From contig JAQVDI010000035.1 in the NCBI GenBank assembly GCA_028698375.1, positions 1-6,473 of the forward strand: a stretch of 6,473 nt of DNA, written 5' to 3'. Position numbers and translations under genes: made by a program. This stretch comes from Patescibacteria group bacterium. GTDB taxonomy: Bacteria > Patescibacteriota > UBA1384 > JAGGWG01. The notes under the pieces are model-generated. The model was not told the DNA's origin. It saw only the letters and a list, made by a program, of their open reading frames with translations, and did no database searches. Below, one piece after another: positions 1-6,377 of the stretch (the first letter of the stretch is position 1; the number at the start of each line of letters is the position of its first letter).

Positions 1-209
1 AGACAACTACCTTCTTCATCTTGTCTGAAGGTGTTTTTTTGCTCAGTTACTTGAAAAGTAGGAAGAGTATTTTGGGTGTTGATATTTTGAATTTTATTTA
101 TGAAATTCAAAATATTCTCTATTTCAGCGGTAAAAATGCTTTCCTCTTTTCTGCTTAGCTTTATATTTCCTAGCTTAGCCAGATGTTTGATATTTATCTG
201 ATCAGACAT
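1..209 (-). CDS. gatC: GatC, Asp/Glu-tRNA amidotransferase subunit C (partial, 3' end outside window)
   Basis: This is the first 69 codons of an open frame that runs off the left edge; I translated it by hand. The product begins MSDQINIKHLAKLGNIKLS and continues with ILNFINKIQNINT, LPTF and a late FRQDEE. This is the family pattern of GatC: an I..LAkL..i.L start, an amphipathic helix with ILnFi.kl, a (D/N)T...PT turn, then an N.lR.DE segment. GatC is a small (about 95 aa) subunit that stabilises GatA and GatB in the cytosolic complex that amidates Glu-tRNA(Gln) and/or Asp-tRNA(Asn). About a quarter of the protein should lie outside the window; whether gatA/gatB follow cannot be seen. The ATG at 209 fits the family N-terminus. 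The frame stays open upstream to a TAG at 279-281 and contains TTG codons, but using them would add atypical residues and run through the promoter. No Shine-Dalgarno precedes the ATG. Confidence 0.88.
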   Translation of the reverse strand, partial: MSDQINIKHLAKLGNIKLSRKEESIFTAEIENILNFINKIQNINTQNTLPTFQVTEQKNTFRQDEEGSC

Positions 210-215
210 GATGAT

Positions 216-244
216 ATTATACGATAGTTCAAGAGAGCAGTCGA
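216..244 (-). promoter_or_regulatory. gatC promoter, predicted leaderless
   Basis: Read on the - strand, there is a consensus -10 TATAAT at 216-221 and a weaker -35 TCGACT (4 of 6 consensus bases) at 239-244, separated by 17 nt. Only 6 nt lie between the -10 and the gatC ATG at 209, so transcription should start at or next to the A of the ATG. This gives an mRNA with essentially no 5' leader. The prediction is from sequence pattern only, but a perfect -10 with ideal spacing is good support. Confidence 0.65.
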
Positions 245-284
245 GCTTTGCCTGAGGGGTAAATTGAACCAAAGACAACTAAAT

Positions 285-306
285 TTCCGTTGGGTTTACA
301 ACGAAA
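285..306 (-). terminator. Hairpin downstream of clpB, possible weak terminator
   Basis: On the - strand, 36 nt after the clpB stop, TTCGTTG pairs with CAACGGAA around the 6-nt loop TAAACC. The stem has five Watson-Crick pairs (CGTTG/CAACG), one G-U, then two A-U pairs. The G-U would be an A-C mismatch in a + strand transcript, so the stem favours RNA made in the clpB direction. The following sequence, TTTAGTTGTCTTT, is only a broken U-tract. It may terminate clpB transcription before the gatC promoter, but could be an inert hairpin. Confidence 0.3.
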
Positions 307-341
307 CTATTTTAAAGGAAATGTGTTTTGGACACTTTTGT

Positions 342-2915
342 TCACACGATTGTAAGCAAGTTGCCCTTTTTATCCACCTTTACTATTTGACCCTCTTTAA
401 TTTTGTTGTCGATGATCATCATAGCAAGAGGATCAAGGATTTGATTTTGTATTAACCTCTTTAATGGTCTTGCCCCAAAAGCAGGATCATACCCTTTTTC
501 AGCAAGAAATTCTCTAGCTTTGGGAGAAATTTCAATTTTTATCTCTTGTTCTTTTAATCTTTCTTCTACCTGATCGATTTGAAGGTCAACAATTTTTTGA
601 ATTTCTTTCTGGGAGAGTGATTTAAAGACTACAATATTATCAAGTCTATTGATAAATTCCGGCTTAAAATAATTATCAATCACTTGTCTTACCTCTTTTT
701 CCATTTTTTCAGTTTTTTCTTTACCCGCATAATCTTTAATAATGTCACCGGCTAAGTTTGATGTCATTATAATAACCGAGTTCTTAAAATCGACTGTTCT
801 ACCCTTGCCGTCGGTAAGTCTGCCGTCATCCATAACTTGGAGCAAGATGTTTAAAACTTGAGGATGAGCTTTTTCAATTTCATCTATAAGAATAACAGCA
901 TAAGGTTTTCTTCTAATGGCTTCGGTTAACTGACCCCCTTCTTCAAATCCGACATATCCTGGAGGAGAGCCGATCAATCTGGCTACAGAATGTTGTTCCA
1001 TGTACTCACTCATATCTAGCCTAATCATGGCGTCTTCGTCGTCAAATAATACTTGAGCCAAGGCTTTTGCCAGTTCTGTTTTTCCCACTCCTGTGGGTCC
1101 AACAAATAAAAATGAACCAATAGGTCTTCCTTTTTCTTTTATACCTGCTCTGGCTCTTCTAATTGCACCCGATACTTCCCGAACTGCCTCTTCTTGATTA
1201 ACCAATCTCTTGTGAATTTCCTTCTCAAGATTTATTAGTTTTTGTGATTCTGATGAAATTAATCTTGAAACAGGAATTCCTGTCCAGCGGGAAATAATAA
1301 TAGCGATATCCTCCTCATCTACACTTTCGGAAATCAATTTATTTTCATCGGGAATTTTTGACCATTTATTTATTAAACTATCTAGCTCTTTTTGGGTTTG
1401 GGGTATCTTGCCATATTGAATTTCCGCAGCTTTATTAAGATCAAGCTCTCTCTGGGTTACTTGGAGTTGTTGATTTAATTCATCCAGTTGAGCTCTTTTT
1501 TCGTGTATCTGGTCGATAATTGCTTTTTGGGATTCCCATTTAGATCTGAGATCCCTTTCTTTTTCTTTGGTATTTTCCAGTTCTCTATTAATTTCCTCTC
1601 TTCTGAGCTTTGCCTTTTCGCTTTTATCTTTTCTAATTGCTTGAAACTCTATTTCTAACTGAGTAATTTTTCTCTTTAGATCATCAATATTCGGCGGCAT
1701 AGACTCGCTTTGCATTTTTAAGGATGAGGCGGCTTCATCGATAAGGTCTATGGCTTTGTCAGGAAGAAATCTATCGGAAATATATCTATCAGATAGTGTG
1801 GCTGCGGCTATTATGGCGTCATCGGAAATTTCTACTCCGTGATGAGCCTCATATTTTTCCTTCAATCCTCTTAGAATTGATATTGTGTCTTCGAGAGTTG
1901 GTTCTTCTATATACACTGGTTGAAATCTTCTTTCCAAGGCAGCATCTTTCTCGATGTATTGTCTGTATTCATTTAAAGTTGTAGCTCCAATTGCTCTTAA
2001 AGATCCTCTTGCCAGGGCTGGTTTGAGCATGTTAGAGGCATCAACCGCACCTTCTGCTCCTCCTGCCCCGACTATTGTATGTAGTTCGTCTATAAACAAT
2101 ATATATTTATCTGGATTTTTCTCGACTTCAGTTAAGAGAGCTTTAAGTCTTTCTTCGAATTCTCCCCTGTATTTTGCCCCAGCCAGTAATGTCCCAATAT
2201 CCAGGTTAACCAATTCTTTTCCCTTAAGACTATCAGGAACATCAGAGGCAACTATCCTTTGAGCTAGACCTTCGGCAATGGCAGTTTTGCCCACCCCGGG
2301 ATCACCTACCAGAACCGGATTATTTTTTCTTCTTCTTGAAAGAATTTGCATCACTCTTCTAATTTCCTGATCTCTGCCAATAACAGGATCCAATTTGCCT
2401 TCCTTTGCCAGTGAAGTAAGATTTGTTGTGTATTTTTCCAAAACGTTATAAGTATTTTCAGGGTCAGGATTGGAAGCTGATTGTGAACCTCTGATATTCA
2501 TAATTTCCTCCTTAAGTTTTTGATAATTAACATTATATTTTTCTAACAATGATTTTACCTTGCCGTCAATTTGAGTCAAAGCAAGAATTAGATGTTCTCG
2601 AGAGATAAACTCATCTTTAAGCTCTTGAGAGATGTGCTTAGCTTTATCCATTACTTGGGCTGTATCCTGAGACAAGTAAGTTGCCGAAGGAGAAGTTATT
2701 TTTGGTAAGGAATCTATCTCTCTTCTGGTTTCTAGGATTAATTCTGGGAGATTAATTAACTTTTTTAGCGATTCAGATACTATTCCTTCTTGGGTTAACA
2801 AAGCGTGTAAAATATGCAAGGGGTCAATTTGGCTGTTGTTATTTTCTCGAGCAAGCTCTTGAGCAATAACCAGCGCTTCTTGAGATTTTTGTGTCAGTTT
2901 TTCCGGATCAAGCAT
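342..2915 (-). CDS. clpB: ClpB, ATP-dependent protein disaggregase (Hsp100)
   Basis: This is a complete 857-aa Hsp100 ATPase, the usual ClpB length. In the cytosol, ClpB hexamers thread polypeptides out of aggregates, normally with DnaK/DnaJ/GrpE. Domains: Clp N-domain at about 1-145. First AAA+ module with Walker A GDPGVGKT (204-211), pore loop KYRG (Tyr249), Walker B FIDE (274-277) and arginine fingers ERR (328-330). A long charged coiled-coil middle domain spans about 400-530. Second AAA+ module has Walker A GPTGVGKT (606-613), pore loop GYVG (653-656), Walker B LIDE (676-679), FINR (Arg757) and sensor-2 GARP (Arg816). The full middle domain separates it from ClpA, and the overall layout fits ClpB rather than ClpC. 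All ATPase residues are intact. The ATG at 2915 is secure: an in-frame TGA lies at 2928-2930 with no start between, and MLDPEKLT fits the family start. The stop is TGA. It is likely transcribed alone from its own promoter. No CIRCE operator is visible. Confidence 0.97.
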   Translation of the reverse strand: MLDPEKLTQKSQEALVIAQELARENNNSQIDPLHILHALLTQEGIVSESLKKLINLPELILETRREIDSLPKITSPSATYLSQDTAQVMDKAKHISQELKDEFISREHLILALTQIDGKVKSLLEKYNVNYQKLKEEIMNIRGSQSASNPDPENTYNVLEKYTTNLTSLAKEGKLDPVIGRDQEIRRVMQILSRRRKNNPVLVGDPGVGKTAIAEGLAQRIVASDVPDSLKGKELVNLDIGTLLAGAKYRGEFEERLKALLTEVEKNPDKYILFIDELHTIVGAGGAEGAVDASNMLKPALARGSLRAIGATTLNEYRQYIEKDAALERRFQPVYIEEPTLEDTISILRGLKEKYEAHHGVEISDDAIIAAATLSDRYISDRFLPDKAIDLIDEAASSLKMQSESMPPNIDDLKRKITQLEIEFQAIRKDKSEKAKLRREEINRELENTKEKERDLRSKWESQKAIIDQIHEKRAQLDELNQQLQVTQRELDLNKAAEIQYGKIPQTQKELDSLINKWSKIPDENKLISESVDEEDIAIIISRWTGIPVSRLISSESQKLINLEKEIHKRLVNQEEAVREVSGAIRRARAGIKEKGRPIGSFLFVGPTGVGKTELAKALAQVLFDDEDAMIRLDMSEYMEQHSVARLIGSPPGYVGFEEGGQLTEAIRRKPYAVILIDEIEKAHPQVLNILLQVMDDGRLTDGKGRTVDFKNSVIIMTSNLAGDIIKDYAGKEKTEKMEKEVRQVIDNYFKPEFINRLDNIVVFKSLSQKEIQKIVDLQIDQVEERLKEQEIKIEISPKAREFLAEKGYDPAFGARPLKRLIQNQILDPLAMMIIDNKIKEGQIVKVDKKGNLLTIV

Positions 2916-2921
2916 ACTGAA

Positions 2922-2951
2922 ATAATATCATAAATTAGCAAACAACTTCAA
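2922..2951 (-). promoter_or_regulatory. clpB promoter with extended -10, predicted leaderless
   Basis: On the - strand, the -35 is TTGAAG (2946-2951) and the -10 is TATTAT (2922-2927), with an 18-nt spacer. The -10 is preceded by TGA, matching the TGn extended -10 element. Only 6 nt separate it from the clpB ATG, and no Shine-Dalgarno is present, so a leaderless transcript is expected. The pattern looks like a housekeeping sigma-70 promoter rather than a dedicated heat-shock promoter. It occupies the 53-nt gap after htpX. Confidence 0.6.
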
Positions 2952-2968
2952 GGTCTGCTATAAGTTTT

Positions 2969-3859
2969 TTAAGTCATAGAACTTAGCTGATTAATACGAT
3001 CCTCTATTGGAGGATGCGTGGAAAAAAGTGCAGATATATTTTTTCTTAAACCCTTACTTTGGGAAAACGGGTTGACGATAAAAAGATGAGCTGTTGCAGG
3101 TGAAGCATTTTTTAACGGTTCGCTCAAAGATAATTTTTTGAGTGCGTCAATTAACGCTTGAGGTTGTCTGGTAATCTTTGATCCTTGAGCATCAGCGAAA
3201 TATTCTCTTCTTCTAGACAAGGCTAATTGAATTAGTTTGGCTGATATGGGTGCCAAAATTAGGGCGATAACACCTACAATTAATAAAATGCCTCCCGTAT
3301 TCCTACTATCTTTCCTTGGTCTCATGCGGATAGCCCAATCACTTAAAATGGCGATCATTCCCGCAAGAATGGCAGTAATAGTCATCAGTCTTATGTCGTA
3401 GTTAATAATGTGAGAAATCTCATGAGCAAGCACTGCCTCAAGTTCGCTTCGGTTAAGATTATTCATTAAACCTGTTGTTATACAGATAACTGCATGTTGA
3501 GGGTCTCTGCCGGTAGCAAAAGCATTCATAGCATTAGACTCTATAACATAAAGCTTTGGCATGGGTATTTGTGTGGCAAGAGCTAAATTCTCAGCTGAAG
3601 TATAAAAATTGAAGTGCTCTTGCCTATTTGCTGGCTTGGCATTCGTTAAAGAAAGAACAATTTTATCTCCAGAATAATAGCTGACCAAGGCGGAGCCGAT
3701 AGAGAATACTGCTGCCAGGATGATTATTGATGGATCTGTGCCGAATACCTGACCAAGAAGCCAGACAAAGCCGACAACAAAAACAACGAATAATATCATA
3801 ACAATTGCCGACCTTCTTTTATTGAAGTCTACTTCTTCATAAACATTGCGCATTTCCAT
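2969..3859 (-). CDS. htpX: HtpX-type membrane zinc metalloprotease (M48B)
   Basis: This 296-aa protein is a complete HtpX-family membrane protease, which degrades misfolded or damaged integral membrane proteins with its active site on the cytoplasmic side. Two N-terminal hydrophobic segments (about 17-37 and 44-62) are followed by the family signature NAFATGRD (112-119). The zinc motif HEISH at 146-150 supplies His146, His150 and catalytic Glu147. Two more hydrophobic segments follow (about 155-175 and 188-212), then RREYFADA (217-224), whose Glu219 is the expected third zinc ligand. The C-terminal THPPIEDRI (281-289) is also typical. Nothing is missing, and the length is normal. The start lies 3 nt after the lemA stop with no clear Shine-Dalgarno, so translation probably depends on coupling to lemA. 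A second in-frame ATG at 3853, two codons on, gives MRNVYEEV and is an equally plausible start. Confidence 0.94.
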   Translation of the reverse strand: MEMRNVYEEVDFNKRRSAIVMILFVVFVVGFVWLLGQVFGTDPSIIILAAVFSIGSALVSYYSGDKIVLSLTNAKPANRQEHFNFYTSAENLALATQIPMPKLYVIESNAMNAFATGRDPQHAVICITTGLMNNLNRSELEAVLAHEISHIINYDIRLMTITAILAGMIAILSDWAIRMRPRKDSRNTGGILLIVGVIALILAPISAKLIQLALSRRREYFADAQGSKITRQPQALIDALKKLSLSEPLKNASPATAHLFIVNPFSQSKGLRKNISALFSTHPPIEDRINQLSSMT

Positions 3860-3862
3860 GTC

Positions 3863-4444
3863 TTACAGATTGACTTTTGGGGATTTCATCTCTTCGCTGC
3901 TTACTTCAAGGTGTTCACCGGATGTAGGAGTTTTTATACCCTCTTCTTGTTTAAAGCTGAATAAAGATGCAACCCACATACTTGGAATTGTAGCTAATTT
4001 AGTATTGTAATCAGCCGATAAATCGATTAGGGTTCTTCGAGAATACATAATTTTATCAGCCGTATCTCTTAATTCTCCCATTAATTGTTGAACAATTTCT
4101 GAACCTTTTATCTCAGGATTACTTTCTAAAACTACTCTAATAGAACCCAAAGCGGCATTTAATTTTTCTTGAGAATCAAGCATTTTTTGAGCACTTCCTG
4201 ATTCTACGGCATTCATAACCGCTTTTCTGGCATCGGTTAATTTATCAAAGATGTCTTTTTCGTGCTTTAGATAGCCCTTAGCTGATGATTCTAGATTTGG
4301 GATTAACTCTGCCTGCCTTTTCAGCTGATTTCCAATTTCTTGAATAGATGCCTTAATCCTAACCTGTAATGTTTTAAGAGAGTTATAGGTTAGTAAAACA
4401 TAACCACCGATAATTAAAACTGCTGCTAATAAAAATATTTCCAT
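3863..4444 (-). CDS. lemA: LemA family membrane-anchored protein
   Basis: This 193-aa protein matches the LemA family. A short N-terminal hydrophobic helix (about 3-20) is followed by TYNSLKTLQ (19-27) and a helical-bundle domain. That domain carries the hallmark block QLKRQAELIPNL (40-51) and then KGYLKHE (56-62). IPSMWVASLFSFK (153-165) corresponds to the conserved end of the fold. The last 28 residues are polar and charged and end in PKVNL, resembling the P-K-V ending of many LemA proteins but with a longer linker. The expected topology is a short extracytoplasmic tip, one membrane helix and a mostly cytoplasmic coiled domain. The molecular function of LemA is not established. It often sits beside HtpX or other membrane quality-control genes, as here, which suggests but does not prove a joint role. 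The ATG at 4444 follows a good Shine-Dalgarno. Confidence 0.93.
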   Translation of the reverse strand: MEIFLLAAVLIIGGYVLLTYNSLKTLQVRIKASIQEIGNQLKRQAELIPNLESSAKGYLKHEKDIFDKLTDARKAVMNAVESGSAQKMLDSQEKLNAALGSIRVVLESNPEIKGSEIVQQLMGELRDTADKIMYSRRTLIDLSADYNTKLATIPSMWVASLFSFKQEEGIKTPTSGEHLEVSSEEMKSPKVNL

Positions 4445-4448
4445 TTTT

Positions 4449-4453
4449 TCCTT
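4449..4453 (-). promoter_or_regulatory. lemA Shine-Dalgarno site
   Basis: AAGGA on the - strand lies 4 nt before the lemA ATG (first base 4444), within an A-rich stretch. It supports this start and is the only convincing ribosome binding site among the five protein genes in the window. Confidence 0.75.
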
Positions 4454-4496
4454 TTTAAATAATTAAGATTAAATAAATTTTACCTTATTACATTTA

Positions 4497-4525
4497 ATTT
4501 TATTTCAAGAAAGCGAAAACTTCAA
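4497..4525 (-). promoter_or_regulatory. lemA-htpX operon promoter
   Basis: On the - strand, the -35 is TTGAAG (4520-4525), followed by a 17-nt spacer and a -10 TAAAAT (4497-4502). The predicted start is near 4490, giving a leader of about 45 nt that contains the lemA Shine-Dalgarno. A second TAAAAT at 4477-4482 has no well-spaced -35 and is less likely. The promoter begins just 5 nt after the polX stop, with no evident terminator between, so some read-through from polX is possible. Confidence 0.6.
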
Positions 4526-4530
4526 GTTAG

Positions 4531-6312
4531 TTACTTTAGATTAAAAAACTTTTTAATGACTGTTGTGCTTTGGGTATTGAGAATATCCTTTCTTTCTGCC
4601 CATCCTCTTTGTGCAACATAGACTCCATATTTCATTAAGTCCATATGATTTACCCTATGAGAATCTGAATTAATTACAAGTAAAACACCTGCCTTAATTG
4701 CTCTTTTTACCATTGTGTCTGGAAGGTCTTGTCTTTCTGGCCATGAATTAATTTCTAAAGCTTTATTATTTTTCAGGCAAAATTCAAATATTTTTTCCCA
4801 GTCTGCCTCATAGGCTTCTCTTTTTTGAATTTTTCTTCCTGTAGGGTGACCTAAAATTTTTACTTTAGGGTGTGAAAGACCTTTAATTATTCTGTCCGTC
4901 ATTGCTTTTTTGTTCATATTAAAGTTGGTATGTATGGAAGCGATTCCATAGTCTAAGTAGGATAAAGCCTTATCTGGAATGGCAAGGTTCCCATCAGGCT
5001 TTATATCGATTTCAAGCCCATTAAATATTTTTATGCTATATTTTTTTGAACTAGAATAATTTAATTTATCAATATAGTTTCTTTTATCCTTTAGTATCGA
5101 TATAAAGTCCGACTCGTCATGCTTATTCTGTGAAGGATTATGTTCACTAAATCCCAAATATTTATAATCTAAGGTATTGGCTTTTTTTATCATTTGTTCA
5201 AAAGTGCTTTTACCTAAATCATGGCTAGGTTCAATTGGATAGTTTGAATGAAGATGAAGATCTCCTTTTATATCTTTAAGCTTAACTAGTTTAGGCAGAT
5301 TATGATTTAAAGCAGCTTCAATTTCTCCATCGTCTTCTCTGATCTCAGGAGGAATGAAGTCTAAGCCAAGTTTTTGATAAAAATCAATCTCATTATTAAA
5401 TTTCATTAACTTATTTGATTTTAGGTTTTTTATTCCATACTCTGAGAGACTAAAATTTTTCTTCCGTGCAAATTCTCTGAGTTTAATATTATGATCTTTG
5501 GAACCGGTAAAATGTTGGAGCATCGATCCCCACTCGCTGGGATCTTGAGCCCGTATATCTATCTGAATATTATTTGTCAAAAGAAGAGTGATTTTCTTGT
5601 TGCCTTGGTTCAAAACTTTTTCTATCTTTGGAAATTTTAAGACATGAATAATTGCCTTAGAGGGGTCTGAAGTTTTAATAGCAAGATCAATATCTCCTAT
5701 GGTTGAGTTTTTTCTTCTCAAGCTTCCCAAAGCTTTTACTTCATCAATGTATTGGCTTTTCTTAAGAAAGTATTCGATTTCTTGAAAAAGATTATAAGCG
5801 TAAGGAAGAAGCATTCTTTCTTTGTTTTTCGACTCAACTCCGGTTCTAAGTAATGCTTGTAAAATATTGTCTTGAGTATCTTTGCCAAAGGAAGATATTT
5901 TTTCGATTTTATTATCTTCTGCAGCCTTTTTTAGTCTATCCAGGGCATTTTTCTTTGACCATATATTAAGTTCTTTAGCAAGTTTGAATGCAGTTTTTGG
6001 TCCGATTCCGCTAACATTTATAAATTCAGATACCGAAGGAGGAATTCCTTTGGTAATCTCTTTAAAATGTTGGACATTTCCAGTTTTAAATAGTTCATCT
6101 AAATGCTGGGCGATACTCGGACCGACTCCAGGGATATTGCTTAATCTTCCTTCGTCATAATAATCTTTAACTTCTCTGCTTAGGTGTTCTATAGTGACTG
6201 CAGCTCTCTGATAGGCTAAAATCCTGAATTTGTCCGCATTTTTGATTTCATAAGCTGCTGAAATAAATTCTAGAAGTCTGGAAATTTCTTTATTCGTAAA
6301 GTATTTTGCCAT
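4531..6312 (-). CDS. polX: Bacterial family X DNA polymerase with C-terminal PHP domain (PolX)
   Basis: This complete 593-aa protein combines a Pol beta-like polymerase with a PHP metal-dependent nuclease domain, the usual bacterial PolX layout for gap filling and 3' processing in base-excision repair. The N-terminal half has helix-hairpin-helix motifs IPGVGPSIAQHL (60-71) and VSGIGPKTAFKL (100-111). The nucleotidyltransferase signature is GSLRR (196-200) with GDIDL (206-210), giving metal-binding Asp207 and Asp209; Asp252 in IDIR is the likely third carboxylate. FTGSKDHN (268-275) is also typical. The PHP half keeps GDLHLHS (350-356; His353, His355), SEHN (His391), LEIDI (Glu434), SIHTNF (His461), GHPTGR (His489) and NSDSH (Asp550, His552). 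The usual S-D-G after the HxH motif is replaced by a longer loop with PIEPSHDLG (359-367). The ATG at 6312 is fixed by an in-frame TAA two codons upstream (6316-6318). No Shine-Dalgarno is present. It is Lys/Asn-rich and AT-rich. Confidence 0.94.
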   Translation of the reverse strand: MAKYFTNKEISRLLEFISAAYEIKNADKFRILAYQRAAVTIEHLSREVKDYYDEGRLSNIPGVGPSIAQHLDELFKTGNVQHFKEITKGIPPSVSEFINVSGIGPKTAFKLAKELNIWSKKNALDRLKKAAEDNKIEKISSFGKDTQDNILQALLRTGVESKNKERMLLPYAYNLFQEIEYFLKKSQYIDEVKALGSLRRKNSTIGDIDLAIKTSDPSKAIIHVLKFPKIEKVLNQGNKKITLLLTNNIQIDIRAQDPSEWGSMLQHFTGSKDHNIKLREFARKKNFSLSEYGIKNLKSNKLMKFNNEIDFYQKLGLDFIPPEIREDDGEIEAALNHNLPKLVKLKDIKGDLHLHSNYPIEPSHDLGKSTFEQMIKKANTLDYKYLGFSEHNPSQNKHDESDFISILKDKRNYIDKLNYSSSKKYSIKIFNGLEIDIKPDGNLAIPDKALSYLDYGIASIHTNFNMNKKAMTDRIIKGLSHPKVKILGHPTGRKIQKREAYEADWEKIFEFCLKNNKALEINSWPERQDLPDTMVKRAIKAGVLLVINSDSHRVNHMDLMKYGVYVAQRGWAERKDILNTQSTTVIKKFFNLK

Positions 6313-6319
6313 ATATTAC

Positions 6320-6325
6320 ATTTTA
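6320..6325 (-). promoter_or_regulatory. polX extended -10 promoter, predicted leaderless
   Basis: On the - strand, TAAAAT lies 7 nt before the polX ATG and is preceded by TGG, a TGn extended -10 element. The position 17 nt upstream (6343-6348, ACTAGT) does not resemble a -35, so the extended -10 would have to carry recognition. The transcript would start at or within one base of the ATG. The evidence is weaker than for the gatC and clpB promoters because the -35 is missing. Confidence 0.5.
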
Positions 6326-6333
6326 CCAAATCG

Positions 6334-6362
6334 TTGATTAAGACTAGTATTTTTGATATCAT
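6334..6362 (+). promoter_or_regulatory. tRNA-Asp promoter
   Basis: On the + strand, the -35 is TTGATT (6334-6339), followed by a 17-nt spacer and a -10 TATCAT (6357-6362). The -10 is preceded by TGA, so it is also an extended -10. The predicted start is near 6368-6369, giving a leader of about 9 nt before the mature tRNA 5' end, to be removed by RNase P. The element is interleaved with the divergent polX promoter. Confidence 0.6.
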
Positions 6363-6377
6363 CAGTTAGGTTTAAAA

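Noticed and set aside
210..278. Upstream TTG starts extending gatC by up to 23 codons
   Set aside because: The extension would cover the promoter and add residues before the normal GatC N-terminus; the ATG at 209 fits the family better.
245..285. A T-arm-like GGTTCAATT on the - strand between clpB and gatC, suggesting a tRNA remnant
   Set aside because: The flanking bases do not form a T stem, and no acceptor, D or anticodon arm can be drawn around it.
264..455. A 63-codon + strand open frame overlapping the clpB 3' end
   Set aside because: It overlaps the conserved end of clpB, resembles no family I know, has no promoter or ribosome site and reads like antisense of real coding sequence plus spacer.
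1796..2262. Two overlapping + strand open frames inside clpB
   Set aside because: They lie opposite the highly conserved first AAA+ module; the composition follows from the codons of clpB and no ribosome site precedes them.
2916..2968. Search for a CIRCE (HrcA) or other heat-shock operator upstream of clpB
   Set aside because: No TTAGCACTC-N9-GAGTGCTAA or similar inverted repeat is present, only a trivial AT-rich 4-bp match (TAAT/ATTA).
4503..4530. A possible polX terminator hairpin (GAAG/CTTTC)
   Set aside because: The stem is only about four pairs, has no U-tract and overlaps the lemA promoter.
5882..6160. A 92-codon + strand open frame inside polX
   Set aside because: It is antisense to the helix-hairpin-helix region of PolX, with no recognisable domain or promoter.
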